A stretch of DNA of 64,000 bases, from positions 112,961 through 176,960 of the forward strand of contig JADBKP010000007.1 in assembly GCA_014896315.1 (NCBI GenBank). The letters run 5' to 3'. Every line of letters begins with the position of its first letter. Within the stretch, counting starts at the first letter, position 1. The translations under genes and the position numbers were made by a program. The notes beneath the pieces are model-generated. The model worked only from the letters and a program-made list of their open reading frames with translations. It had not been told where the DNA came from and did no database searches. Positions 9,044-17,558 of the stretch are shown here, in pieces. Source of the stretch: Limnochordales bacterium. Its GTDB lineage: Bacteria; Bacillota; Limnochordia; Limnochordales; DUMU01.

Positions 9044-10783
9044 CTACTCCGCCCGCCGTGCCGGCCGCCATTCCAGCCAGCGACGACCGGCAGCCTCGAG
9101 AGCCACGAAGCAGAAGGCAGTGACCACCAGCAGGAAGACTGCCATCGCGCTCGCTCCGCCAAAGTTGCGGGCGGCAAGCAGGTGATAGAGGGTAACCGGC
9201 ATGGTGGCAAATCCCGGCCCGGCCAGGAGCACCGTTGCACTCATCTCTGCCAGGCTGAACCCAAAGCTCAGCATCGCACCGGTAAGCAAGCCGGTGGCGG
9301 CCAGAGGCAACTCTACAGCCAGGAAGGTGCGGCCGGCCGAAGCCCCAAGGGTACGGGAGGACTCAATTGCCTCCCGGGAGATGGCCGCCAGGGCCGGCCG
9401 GAGCGCGCGGATGACGAAAGGATAGGCCAGCACGGCATGAACGGCGATGATAATCCAGATCGTCCCCGAAAGGAGCAGCGGCGGACGATTGAAGGCGCGG
9501 AGCATACCAAAGCCCAAAGCCACCGAGGAGATTGCCAGAGGTGACATGGCCAGTGACTCGCAAAGCGCCTGCCCGCGCCAGGACTTGCGGGTGAAATACC
9601 AGGTCAGAGGGGTGGCGACCAGAAGCGAGAGGGCGGTAGCACCGAGCGCCACCAGAATACTGTTGCGAACGGCCATCAGGGGCGTGTCACCAAGTATCGC
9701 GTCATACTCCGGAGCAAAGATGTAGCGGTACCAGGCAAGGGTCAGCTCTCCGCTACGGGGCATCCTCAGCGAGTGGTAGACCAGGACGCCGATCGGTCCC
9801 ACGTAGAGCAGCCCGAGCAACACTAAGGCAAGGGCCAGCGCCGCCGCTCCCAACCAGCCGGCCACCGAACGAGGACGGCTGATCTGCTGCAGAGGGCGTG
9901 GCCTTACGGAGCGGAGCGGGCGGGCAAAATGGTTTTCCAGTGCCAGATAGCCGTAAGAAAAGATCAGGGAGATCAAGGTCTCAAGCAGGGCCAGCGCTGC
10001 ACCGGTCCGGTAATCAAGCAGCAGCCGCACCTGGGTGTAGATCTCTACCTCGATGGTCGCGAGCCTCCCACCCCCGAGGGTGAGAACCAGCGGAAAGCTG
10101 AGAAACGAAAAGACAAAGGCCAGCGCCGCACCGGTGGCGATGCCGGGGAGAAGGGCCGGCAGAGTGATCGTGAAGAAAACCCGCGCCGGACTCGCGCCCA
10201 GGCTCCGAGCCGCCTCTTCCAGAGAGGGATCGAGCGCTTCCCATGAGCCATTGATAGTACGCACGAGAAGCGGTGCGTTGTAGAAGGCGTGGGCAAGCAG
10301 CACACCCTGTAAGGAGTAGAGGACGGGCAGCCGGAAACCAAACAACCCAAAGAGTAGCCGGTTGAGCAGGCCGTTGTTGCCGAACATCAGCAGAAAACCG
10401 ACCGCCACGCTGATGGTGGGCAGCACGAAAGGCACCAGTGTCAGGCTGCGCAAAAGCTGTCGGCCGGGAAAGCGGAAGTTGCTGAGCAGGTAGGCAAGGG
10501 GAAAACCGAGCAGAACCGACAGGAGGGTGCTGAGCAGCGCCTGCCATGCGGTAAATCGTATTACCTGCTGGAAGTACGGATCGGTCACCACCGACCAGAG
10601 GGCGCTTACCGCTCTCGTTCCCCCGGCTTCCTGCCAGATCTGAGCCAACGGGTAGGCCAGGAAAAGAAGCAGAAAGGCGATGGGCGGGGCGAGAAGCGCC
10701 GTCGCCGCCAGCCATCTCCTCCACTGCGCAGACGCCAGCCCTTCTCGCCCTTTGCGCCCCTCTGCCTGCGTCGTCGCCTTCAT
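9044..10783 (-). CDS. thiP: Thiamine ABC importer permease, two fused domains (ThiP)
   Basis: This 579-residue protein is very hydrophobic and carries two binding-protein-dependent permease domains in tandem, each with an EAA-type loop. The first is EEAARSLGASPARVFFTITLPALLPGI; the halves of the second read IESSRTLGASAG and RTFLAVELPLAATGLL. About twelve membrane helices are predicted, as in ThiP/FbpB. It should form the translocation channel in the cytoplasmic membrane together with the ATPase encoded 63 bases downstream and the binding protein encoded 25 bases upstream. Specificity for thiamine rests on the neighbouring ThiB-like protein and the riboswitch. Confidence 0.87.
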   Translation of the reverse strand: MKATTQAEGRKGREGLASAQWRRWLAATALLAPPIAFLLLFLAYPLAQIWQEAGGTRAVSALWSVVTDPYFQQVIRFTAWQALLSTLLSVLLGFPLAYLLSNFRFPGRQLLRSLTLVPFVLPTISVAVGFLLMFGNNGLLNRLLFGLFGFRLPVLYSLQGVLLAHAFYNAPLLVRTINGSWEALDPSLEEAARSLGASPARVFFTITLPALLPGIATGAALAFVFSFLSFPLVLTLGGGRLATIEVEIYTQVRLLLDYRTGAALALLETLISLIFSYGYLALENHFARPLRSVRPRPLQQISRPRSVAGWLGAAALALALVLLGLLYVGPIGVLVYHSLRMPRSGELTLAWYRYIFAPEYDAILGDTPLMAVRNSILVALGATALSLLVATPLTWYFTRKSWRGQALCESLAMSPLAISSVALGFGMLRAFNRPPLLLSGTIWIIIAVHAVLAYPFVIRALRPALAAISREAIESSRTLGASAGRTFLAVELPLAATGLLTGAMLSFGFSLAEMSATVLLAGPGFATMPVTLYHLLAARNFGGASAMAVFLLVVTAFCFVALEAAGRRWLEWRPARRAE

Positions 10784-10808
10784 CGTCTTGCCCGCCGCAC
10801 CCTTAAGG

Positions 10809-11948
10809 TTAATCGCCGGCCCGCATCAGAAGAGACCACTCACGCAGCCATTTCTCCCGGTTGGCGGCCACTTTCTCCGCAGGCACACGGACCGGCTGGG
10901 CCGGCGTAACCGCGTACTTTACGAAGTCGGCGGGAAGTTTGGCTTTAGAATTGGCCGGAAACATCCAGTTGGTGGTCGGGATCATTCCCTGGACTTCCGG
11001 GGAGAGCATGAAATTGATGAAGGCGTGGGCCAGACGGGCCTGTTCTGGGGTGCGGCCCCGGACTATGCCCATCAGCTCAATCTGTTCGTAGCCCTGCCCG
11101 TCCAGAGTGATGATCCGGTAATGGGTGCTGCCGTAGTTGATCACCCCGTAGGCCATGTCGGTGGAGTAACTGACCACAATGGGGGCTTCTCCGTTCTCGA
11201 ACATGGAGTAAGCTTCACTCCAGCCGCCGGCCACCGTGAGAAGGTTCGGCTTGAGCTTGCGCCAGAAGTCCAGATACCCGTCCTCGCCAAACCTGGCAAT
11301 GGTCCACAGCAGGAAGGCCATGCCTGGAGACGAGGTGACGGGGTTGATCGCAATGATCTTCCGCCTCCATTCCGGTTTGAGCAAGTCGTTGAAGGTCTTG
11401 GGCGCCTTGTCGGGGGGGATTACCCGCGAGTCGTAAACCAGGGTGATGAACCCGTGGTCGAGAGGAACAAGCCTCCGACTGGGATCGATCAACAACCGCT
11501 CCGGCACATCCGCCAGGTTGGGCAGACGGCTAAAGTCCAGAGTTTGGAAGACGTTGTGCTGGAGGGCCGCCGGCAAATCGGAGTCGGCCAGACCCACGAA
11601 GACATCGGCGCCCGGCCGGCCCGCCTGCAGTTCACCCAGAAGGCGCGCGAACATCTCGCCAGAGTCGCCCGGCGCTACCCAGACAAGGTCGACATCCTCC
11701 TGCGCTTCAAACCGCTTTTCAATCTCCTTCGCCGGCCCCCAGGAGACAAAGCTGTCGTAGGTGTAGACCACCAGGCGGGGTTTGGCCGCGGCCGCGCCCG
11801 GGGCAGGTTTTACTCCCGCCCATACCCACGCAAGTGCGGCGGCAAGAACAACGAGGGCGAAGAAGTGAGCTATCCGGAGAGCCACCACTCGGGCGGCAGC
11901 CCGGCAGCACAGACCCCGGCGGCTCTTGAGGATGGATGAAACGGACAT
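10809..11948 (-). CDS. thiB: Thiamine-binding periplasmic/lipid-exposed protein (ThiB/TbpA-like)
   Basis: The 379-residue product has an N-terminal hydrophobic signal (HFFALVVLAAALAWVWAG) and then RLVVYTYDSFVSWGP, the characteristic beginning of ThiB/TbpA proteins. GADVFVGLADSDL, YSTDMAYGVI and a C-terminal TTNWMFPAN stretch also agree with this type II periplasmic-binding family. The start is the ATG at 11946-11948 with GGAGG eight bases upstream; an upstream in-frame start at 12044 would run through the leader structure and is rejected. The gene follows a promoter and a TPP riboswitch, so expression should fall when thiamine pyrophosphate is plentiful. Confidence 0.9.
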   Translation of the reverse strand: MSVSSILKSRRGLCCRAAARVVALRIAHFFALVVLAAALAWVWAGVKPAPGAAAAKPRLVVYTYDSFVSWGPAKEIEKRFEAQEDVDLVWVAPGDSGEMFARLLGELQAGRPGADVFVGLADSDLPAALQHNVFQTLDFSRLPNLADVPERLLIDPSRRLVPLDHGFITLVYDSRVIPPDKAPKTFNDLLKPEWRRKIIAINPVTSSPGMAFLLWTIARFGEDGYLDFWRKLKPNLLTVAGGWSEAYSMFENGEAPIVVSYSTDMAYGVINYGSTHYRIITLDGQGYEQIELMGIVRGRTPEQARLAHAFINFMLSPEVQGMIPTTNWMFPANSKAKLPADFVKYAVTPAQPVRVPAEKVAANREKWLREWSLLMRAGD

Positions 11949-11981
11949 AAATAAAACCTCCCTGCCCCGAAGGAAGGAGGT
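11949..11981 (-). terminator. Leader hairpin covering the thiB Shine-Dalgarno site, terminator-like
   Basis: On the minus strand an ACCTCC arm (11976-11981) pairs with the GGAGGT (11956-11961) that is the thiB ribosome binding site. The inner part is CTTCC-TTCG-GGGCAG, giving a stable hairpin of about nine pairs around a TTCG-containing loop. It is followed directly by TTTTATTT and then the ATG. It could act as an intrinsic terminator, as a block to ribosome binding, or both, and is the best candidate for the expression platform of the upstream TPP riboswitch. Confidence 0.6.
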
Positions 11982-12111
11982 ACGGAGGCTGCTCCGCTTC
12001 CCATACACCTGCCGGAACAGACCGATGAGGCGGCGACCGACCACACAGGGTCGGCGACCGGCGGCTTGTGCCCGGCGGCCGATCCGGTCAGATCAGACTG
12101 GAAGCGGAACC

Positions 12112-12273
12112 TATTGCCCTTTCCCTACGCCGGCATTACCCGGTCGACCATCTCCCGGCCCACCCGTGGCAGCGGCGGCAGCCACCCGCGGCCGGAAGAA
12201 AGGTCACAGGTTCAAAGGGTCGACGGGCCACACCCGTCCTCTCAGCCCAGTACCTGAGCTCCCCCAGGCATAT
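12112..12273 (-). promoter_or_regulatory. TPP riboswitch (thi-box) upstream of thiBPQ
   Basis: The minus strand carries the thi-box landmarks in order: GGGGGAGC, GGGCTGAGAG, ACCCTTTGAACCTG and GGGTAATGCCGGCGTAGGG. The ends pair as P1 (GCCT near 12269 with AGGGC near 12118). Between ACCTG and the GGGTAATGCC segment sits an insertion of about 60 bases that folds on itself (GACC/GGTC, CCGGCC/GGCCGG, GTGGC/GCCAC), matching the facultative extra stem known for this class. The aptamer senses thiamine pyrophosphate. It lies just after the promoter at 12286-12314 and about 165 bases before the thiB start. Confidence 0.92.
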
Positions 12274-12285
12274 TCTCTTACCCGG

Positions 12286-12314
12286 AGAATACCAGATCCG
12301 TCTGAAGTGGTCAA
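12286..12314 (-). promoter_or_regulatory. Promoter of the thiBPQ operon
   Basis: On the minus strand TTGACC (12309-12314) and TATTCT (12286-12291) are separated by exactly 17 bases, a good housekeeping-sigma promoter. The predicted transcript start near 12279 is a few bases before the riboswitch P1 helix. Confidence 0.75.
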
Positions 12315-12396
12315 ATCAACAACCCTATGGCGAATACCGTTCCCGATGGCAGCGCAGGCTAAAGACAACAACTGTGCACTAAATGGAGGGATCTCC

Positions 12397-12564
12397 ATGA
12401 CCGATGATGCGAGGGAAGCACGGGTGGGCGCTGCGAGCGAAGGCGGTGAGTCGGGGCAGACGGCAAACACAGCCGGCAGCGAGGCCATCAAGTGGGGGGC
12501 GATCGTCATCATCGTCCTCGCCATTCTCTACTTCCTCGCCCGCTATGTGATTCCACTCTTTTGA
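12397..12564 (+). CDS. Small single-pass membrane protein, 55 aa
   Basis: The ATG at 12397 is preceded by GGAGG with seven bases of spacing. The product has a polar, Gly/Glu-rich N-terminal half of about 31 residues and a C-terminal membrane helix (WGAIVIIVLAILYFLARYVI) ending two residues later. No family is recognised. The next gene on the same strand begins about 55 bases downstream and encodes a secreted protein, so the two may be expressed together. The strong ribosome site and clean hydrophobic helix support a real gene. Confidence 0.65.
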   Translation: MTDDAREARVGAASEGGESGQTANTAGSEAIKWGAIVIIVLAILYFLARYVIPLF

Positions 12565-12618
12565 AAGGAGTTGCCGGCTCGAAAGAGAAATGATTAGAGG
12601 GTACTCTTACCAACCAGC

Positions 12619-13455
12619 ATGCGAGAAAGGACGGTGGGTAATGAGATGGCTGGAGATACTCGGCTTGCTCGCTCTTCCTTGCTCTTGACCGCCGGGTTAC
12701 TCTCGGTAGCGCTGGCAGTGGGGATAGCGATGGCACCCGGAGCGGGGACGGTACGGGCAGCCAACGCGCCGGTCGCCATAGTCAAGAGCCTGGCTACGGA
12801 AGCGGCCCGGGTCAACTACCCGACCTACGCTGCCGATTATCAGCTCTTCGTTGGTTGGCTCGGTCAGTTCTTCACCTTCGATGAGATCACCGATGCAGAC
12901 GTGGCCGCCGGGAAGCTGGCCGGCTACAAACTGGCTATCCTGCCCAACAACGCCGTCATGAGCGCTGAGGAGATCGCTGCCCTCGAGGAGTTCGTGGCCG
13001 GTGGCGGAAAACTTTTGGCCGTCTTCTCCGTCAGCTTGCGCGATCCCAGCCTGAAGCTGGTCGGGCTGCAACTGGGAGAGATGCTGGGAGTCCGCTGGGT
13101 GCAGTGGATGAGCGACCCCGGCTTTCAGCAGATCGAAGTGGTTGAACCGGCGCCGGTACTGGAGGGTGCGCCCCTCACCATCCCTGTCGGAACCGGTTCG
13201 TCTCAGATCGTCGAAGTGTTACCGAATGGCCGAATGCTGGCGGTGCGGGCGAGCGCCGATGGCACGATGGCGATGAGCAACCCGGCCGTCATCGTGGAAA
13301 GCGAGGCCGGCATCTACATAGCCAACCACATCCTGTCGGGAACAAACCTTGCTTTCCCTGAAACACAACAGCTGCTCTACACCATCATCAAGCATTACGC
13401 TCCCGACTCCGTAAAGCAACCGTTTACACCGGTGGAGCTGGCAGTTCAACAATAA
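12619..13455 (+). CDS. Secreted protein with class I glutamine-amidotransferase-like fold
   Basis: An export signal (RSSLLLTAGLLSVALAVGIAM) is followed by a domain resembling the amidotransferase-like or beta-galactosidase trimerisation fold. It reads GYKLAILPNNAVMSAEEIAALEEFVAGGGKLLAVF and then LGEMLGVRWVQWM (the first stretch spans about residues 103-137). No nucleophile-elbow cysteine is seen, so an amidotransferase activity is unlikely and a binding role is more plausible. The first ATG is at 12619; an in-frame ATG at 12646 with GGTGGG upstream gives a more typical signal peptide. The function is not known. It lies after the small membrane protein at 12397 and converges with a GNAT gene. 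Confidence 0.6.
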   Translation: MRERTVGNEMAGDTRLARSSLLLTAGLLSVALAVGIAMAPGAGTVRAANAPVAIVKSLATEAARVNYPTYAADYQLFVGWLGQFFTFDEITDADVAAGKLAGYKLAILPNNAVMSAEEIAALEEFVAGGGKLLAVFSVSLRDPSLKLVGLQLGEMLGVRWVQWMSDPGFQQIEVVEPAPVLEGAPLTIPVGTGSSQIVEVLPNGRMLAVRASADGTMAMSNPAVIVESEAGIYIANHILSGTNLAFPETQQLLYTIIKHYAPDSVKQPFTPVELAVQQ

Positions 13456-13500
13456 AGGTCTTTTGGCGACAGCCGTTCCGCCCATCTCGAAAAAGCCGAA

Positions 13501-13540
13501 GAAAAGCCACCGACCGGCGGTGATCCCCCGGACGGTGGCT
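13501..13540 (-). terminator. Intrinsic terminator after the GNAT gene
   Basis: AGCCACCG (13505-13512) pairs with CGGTGGCT (13533-13540). On the minus strand the stem is followed by TTTTC and further T-rich sequence. The position just past the stop at 13549 fits termination of the acetyltransferase transcript. Confidence 0.7.
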
Positions 13541-13548
13541 TATCACTT

Positions 13549-14211
13549 TCATGCTCCGCTGCTTGCGGCACCGGTCAGCGCACCGGCCTCGGCCACCCAG
13601 AGCTCTCGGCCACTGCCTGGACAGTTGTTGCCGGTCGCTCCTTCCCCCGTCGCCTTGGCAAAACCGCTGCGCGCGGCACAAGCAGCCAGCCAGGCAGCAT
13701 CTGCCGCCTCGGAGGCAGGCAGGATCAGCTGCAACTCCGCCAGCCCTAGACTGGAAAACGCATAGCGCAGAAGCGTTTGCAGGGCATCTTCCTCGTAGCC
13801 CCGTCCCCATAGCTGGCGGTCACCAAAGAAGACCTCCAGCCTGGCCCGTCCGACCAGTCTATCGATATCCCGCAAGAGCAGGTAGCCGAGCAGGTGGCCG
13901 CTCCAGGTGGTGACTGCCAGGAGCAGCGAGTCGGGATCGTTGACGATTTGGCGGTACCACTGCGTCAAGGCCGGCCAATCCACCGGCAGCAAGTCCCTGG
14001 ACTTGCGCACCCCTCTCCGCAGTTCGGAGCTGCCCGCACCGGTTCGGCTGCCCGCCGGCGCTGGCCCCGGCCCAAGTTGGCCACTGCCAAAGAGCTGCCG
14101 AACTTGCGGGCTTTCCAGGAAGCGTTTCAGCCAGGCCAGATCGGTCACACTGAAGGGCCGCAACAGAACCGTCGCGCCCTGGATCTCCAGCGAACCACGA
14201 GGAATAGCCAT
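13549..14211 (-). CDS. GNAT-family N-acetyltransferase (RimJ/RimL-like)
   Basis: The 220-residue protein begins with LRPFSVTDLAWLKRFLESPQ. It contains the acetyl-CoA-binding region around residues 130-150 (RARLEVFFGDRQLWGRGYEEDALQTLLRYAF), where the usual Q/RxxGxG/A loop is WGRGYEE, followed by the LGLAELQL strand. It should transfer an acetyl group to an amine of a protein or small molecule. A Pro/Gly/Ser-rich insertion (about residues 44-65) and a Gly-rich C-terminal stretch interrupt the fold. The ATG at 14211 has GGGAGG seven bases upstream and is preferred over a TTG at 14232. Substrate is unknown. The gene lies 75 bases after the acyl-CoA synthetase gene on the same strand. Confidence 0.75.
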   Translation of the reverse strand: MAIPRGSLEIQGATVLLRPFSVTDLAWLKRFLESPQVRQLFGSGQLGPGPAPAGSRTGAGSSELRRGVRKSRDLLPVDWPALTQWYRQIVNDPDSLLLAVTTWSGHLLGYLLLRDIDRLVGRARLEVFFGDRQLWGRGYEEDALQTLLRYAFSSLGLAELQLILPASEAADAAWLAACAARSGFAKATGEGATGNNCPGSGRELWVAEAGALTGAASSGA

Positions 14212-14286
14212 GGCCTCGCCTCCCTCCCTCAAGGTCAGCCGCCAAGGTCTGCCGTCCTGGCGAGCGCTTTCAGCCAGAGGGAAGCC

Positions 14287-16491
14287 TCAGTTTCCGGCCC
14301 GGCTCTGGCTTTCCGCTGCTATCTGGCCGCTGGCTCCGGCCTCCCCGTTTCTTGTGGCCTCATCCGCCACCGGGCTGGCCGCAAGGCTGATCTTCACGTC
14401 GAGAGCCACCGCTCCTTTACCCTCTTCATACGCAAAGAGCGGGTTGATGTCCATTTCCTTAATTTCAGGGAAGTCCCGCACCAGGCAGGCTACCCGCAAC
14501 AGCATCTCTTCGATGGCGGCGATATCGGCCGGCTTCTCGCCCCGGAAGCCTTTGAGCAACGTGTACGCCTTGGTTTCCCGTACCATGTTGTGGATGTCGC
14601 CCTCCCGCAGCCCATTCACCAGGCGGAAAGAGACATCCTTGAGGAGGTTCACATAGATACCTCCGAGGCCGAACATGAGCATGGGACCAAAGACCGGGTC
14701 CCGAGCCATACCGATAATCAGCTCGCGGCCTGCCGGCATCATCTTCTGGACCTCGACGCCGTAACGGTCGTTCTCGCCCAGATAGGGAGCGCAGTTGCGC
14801 ATGATCTCCTCGTACGCGGCCCGCACCTTCTCCGCCGAATCCAGCTTCAGACGGACGCCTCCCACGTCAGTCTTATGAACTATCTTCGGTGAGGCGATCT
14901 TGAGCACCACGGGGTAGCCGAATTCCTCGGCCAGCGTCACCGCCTGCTCGGCCGAATGCGCAAGGCCCGCCGGGGCCACGGTCACACCATACGCGGCCGC
15001 CGCCTGCGCCGCTTCAACGCCGAGCAACGTGGTGCGGCCATCCGCCCGTACCTGACGGAAGATCTCCTCCACCCGCTCGCGGTTGACGCGGATGGCGTCG
15101 AAGTTGACCCTGGCGCCGGCCGCCTTCTGCGCCTCACTGTAGCGTACCATGCCCTGAATCGAGGCAACCGCCCGCTCCGGGAAGACGAAGCAAGGGATCC
15201 CCGCATCCAGCAATCTCTTGATTCCCTCGCTCACCAGCGTGCCTCCGACCATGGAACCCATGACCGTGATCTCCGGGTGAGCCGCATGGAACTTCTTGAC
15301 CACTTCGGCGATACCGACCGGATCCGTTCCGGCCTGGGGCGTGACCAGGACCAGCACCGCATCGACGTTGGGATCCTCGCCCACCACCTGCAGGGCTGCC
15401 TCATACCGGGAAGGCGGTGCATCTCCCAGCACGTCCACAGGGTTGAGCACCGCTGCCTCGGGCGGCAGGAGGCTGCGCAGCTTCTCAACGGTGGACTGCT
15501 CAAGCCGCGCCATGGCCAGACCCATCCGCTCGATCGCGTCGGTGGCGATGATACCGGGGCCGCCGGCGTTGCTCACCAGCACGACCCTCCGGCCCCGGGG
15601 CAGTTTCTGGCTGACGAAGGAAGTCGCGAGGTCAAAGCACTCCTGCATCGTTTCGACCCGGACCACGCCTGTCTGCAGGAAAGCCAGATCGTAGGCGCGA
15701 TCGTTACCAGCCAACGCCCCCGTATGGGAGGAGGCGGCTCTCGTACCGGCCTCGCTGCGGCCCGCCTTGAGGATCAGAATCGGCTTCTTGCGGGAAGCTG
15801 CCCAAGCCACCTCCAGGAAACGCTGACCGTCTTTGATATCCTCCAGGTAGCACAGAATCACTTTCGTGTTCTCGTCTTCGGCCGCATCCTCGATGAAGTC
15901 AACCTCGTTCAGGTCTGCCTTATTCCCCAGACTGACGAACTTGCTGAAGCCGACATTGTTCTCCTGTGCCCAGTCGAGAATGGCTGCTCCAAATGCACCG
16001 CTTTGCGAGATGAAGGCGATATTACCACGGGCGGGAAGAAGAGGGGCGAAAGAGGCATTCATGGGGGTGTGGGTATCGATTATTCCGAGGCAGTTGGGTC
16101 CGACAATCCTGACTCCATAGCGCCGAGCTACTTCCACCAGCTCCTGCTCCCGGGCTTTTCCTTCTGCACCCACTTCCCGGAAGCCGGCGGTTATGACTAC
16201 GGCGTAACGGACTCCCACCCGTCCACATTCTTCAATAACGGGAACTACCGCTTTCGCCGGGATCGTCACCACTACTGCTTCAATCTTGCCATCAGCTACG
16301 GCCGCTGTCACCGACGGATACACCTTGAGACCGAGTATCTCGGATTCCTTCGGGTTGATGGGAACGAGTCTTCCCCGATAACCCGACTCAATCATGTTCT
16401 TGAGGACGTTGTGGCCTACCTTCCCCGGACTTTTTGAGGCACCGATAACCGCAATACTCTCCGCACCAAAAAGACTCTTCAGTGATGCCAT
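14287..16491 (-). CDS. Acyl/acetate-CoA ligase (ADP-forming), fused alpha and beta subunits
   Basis: At 734 residues the protein carries the full ACD layout in one chain: CoA-binding domain (SIAVIGASKSPGKVGHNVLKN), succinyl-CoA-ligase-like domains (ISQSGAFGAAILDWA), the phosphohistidine loop (SSHTGALAG, His about 256) and a C-terminal ATP-grasp domain (GYPVVLKIASPKIVHKTDVGG, DINPLFAYEEG). It converts acyl-CoA, ADP and phosphate to acid, CoA and ATP, an energy-conserving step in fermentation. Many archaeal enzymes split these subunits. The ATG at 16491 has AAGGTG nine bases upstream; an ATG six codons earlier has no such site. A good promoter lies at 16612-16640. Acyl specificity cannot be read from sequence. 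Confidence 0.92.
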   Translation of the reverse strand: MASLKSLFGAESIAVIGASKSPGKVGHNVLKNMIESGYRGRLVPINPKESEILGLKVYPSVTAAVADGKIEAVVVTIPAKAVVPVIEECGRVGVRYAVVITAGFREVGAEGKAREQELVEVARRYGVRIVGPNCLGIIDTHTPMNASFAPLLPARGNIAFISQSGAFGAAILDWAQENNVGFSKFVSLGNKADLNEVDFIEDAAEDENTKVILCYLEDIKDGQRFLEVAWAASRKKPILILKAGRSEAGTRAASSHTGALAGNDRAYDLAFLQTGVVRVETMQECFDLATSFVSQKLPRGRRVVLVSNAGGPGIIATDAIERMGLAMARLEQSTVEKLRSLLPPEAAVLNPVDVLGDAPPSRYEAALQVVGEDPNVDAVLVLVTPQAGTDPVGIAEVVKKFHAAHPEITVMGSMVGGTLVSEGIKRLLDAGIPCFVFPERAVASIQGMVRYSEAQKAAGARVNFDAIRVNRERVEEIFRQVRADGRTTLLGVEAAQAAAAYGVTVAPAGLAHSAEQAVTLAEEFGYPVVLKIASPKIVHKTDVGGVRLKLDSAEKVRAAYEEIMRNCAPYLGENDRYGVEVQKMMPAGRELIIGMARDPVFGPMLMFGLGGIYVNLLKDVSFRLVNGLREGDIHNMVRETKAYTLLKGFRGEKPADIAAIEEMLLRVACLVRDFPEIKEMDINPLFAYEEGKGAVALDVKISLAASPVADEATRNGEAGASGQIAAESQSRAGN

Positions 16492-16611
16492 CCGTTGTTT
16501 CACCTTCATTAAAAGTAATGTTCGTTGTACGGCAGCCCCGTTGCCCGGTCATACCCTCGCGCGCCGAAGCTGCCCCGCTCTGCCACGACCGGGGCAGTAT
16601 CCCGCCGATAT

Positions 16612-16640
16612 GGAATATTGTTCCTGCCGGCGAGCGTCAA
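16612..16640 (-). promoter_or_regulatory. Promoter of the ADP-forming acyl-CoA ligase gene
   Basis: Minus-strand TTGACG (16635-16640) and TATTCC (16612-16617) are spaced by 17 bases. The predicted leader of about 110 bases contains a small hairpin (CTGCCCC at 16570-16576 with GGGGCAG at 16591-16597) without a T-tract. Confidence 0.65.
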
Positions 16641-16677
16641 CAAGCCCCTAATAAGGTAACGAATACGCCGGGGAAAT

Positions 16678-17472
16678 TCAAGTGCCGTTCAGTACAAGCT
16701 GCTTCAGAGCCCAGGCCACGGCATCGGGAATGGCAGGTGCGACCAGATCAGCTTCTTCTTTGAGTTCAGGGATGGCGATGTGCATCGCCACCGCTACCCC
16801 TGCCCGGCGCGCCAGGCCCAGATCCACCAGCCCGTCTCCTATGGCAATGGCCTCCTCTAGCTTCAATTGCAGCCATTCGCCTACCTTCTCCGCCGCCGCT
16901 TCCTTGGAGGCCCGGCGGTCGAAGATCATGAGTCGCCGGCGGCCGGTGGAGTGACTGTCAATAGGGTAGAGGGTCAGATCATCGGCAAACTGCTGGCTAA
17001 GGTACACGAGTGCGGTAGCTACCTGCTCTTCGCCCTCGACCACCAGCATGTACGGATCTTCCGGAATCCGCTGCCGCAACCTCGAATCTACTCGTGGCGG
17101 GCGTGAACGGGGATAGGGCGGAGAGCTCGTCCAGTAACTGCCCTGCTCCAGCGATACCCGTACCGGCACCCCCTCCCGGTCGAGCAGGCGCACAATCTCC
17201 TCCGCCCGCCCGGCGGGGATGCGTGCCGCCGCCAGCTGCACTCCATCGGCCCGCCGAATGTCTGCGCCACAGAAGCAGATGGCCGGCGTACTCAGTCCCA
17301 GAGCCTGGTGAAACGGCTGGCAAGCCGACCAGCGGCGGCCGGTGGCCAGAACGACCGGCAGGCCTTTTGCCGACACGGCCTGCACTGCCCGCCGGTTCTC
17401 TTCGGGAAGCCGCCCTGCGTGATCGAGCAGCGTATCGTCGATATCGAGGATTACCCACTTGATCTTTGCCAC
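16678..17472 (-). CDS. HAD-superfamily phosphatase, Cof type
   Basis: The 264-residue product opens with WVILDIDDTLLDHAG (motif I, DxD), followed by PVVLATGRRW (motif II) and, after a cap domain of about 115 residues, IAIGDGLVDLGLA (motif IV) with a Lys in RASKEAAAEKV (motif III). This is the Cof-like class IIB layout, enzymes that dephosphorylate sugar phosphates, nucleotides or cofactors in the cytoplasm. In motif IV the usual GDxxND is GDGLVD, so one of the two acidic positions is shifted. The GTG at 17472 has GGAAG five bases upstream; a TTG at 17493 is also possible. Substrate is unknown. Confidence 0.8.
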   Translation of the reverse strand: MAKIKWVILDIDDTLLDHAGRLPEENRRAVQAVSAKGLPVVLATGRRWSACQPFHQALGLSTPAICFCGADIRRADGVQLAAARIPAGRAEEIVRLLDREGVPVRVSLEQGSYWTSSPPYPRSRPPRVDSRLRQRIPEDPYMLVVEGEEQVATALVYLSQQFADDLTLYPIDSHSTGRRRLMIFDRRASKEAAAEKVGEWLQLKLEEAIAIGDGLVDLGLARRAGVAVAMHIAIPELKEEADLVAPAIPDAVAWALKQLVLNGT

Positions 17473-17558
17473 GCCATCTTCCACTGCCCGCAAACTATTT
17501 ACTCGTTCCCCTGCCCCGCTGCCTGGCCCGGCGCTGCGTCGGTGGGTTACCGATTACA

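Noticed and set aside
14956..16437. 493-codon plus-strand frame
   Set aside because: Antisense shadow of the ADP-forming acyl-CoA ligase; no motif or ribosome site.
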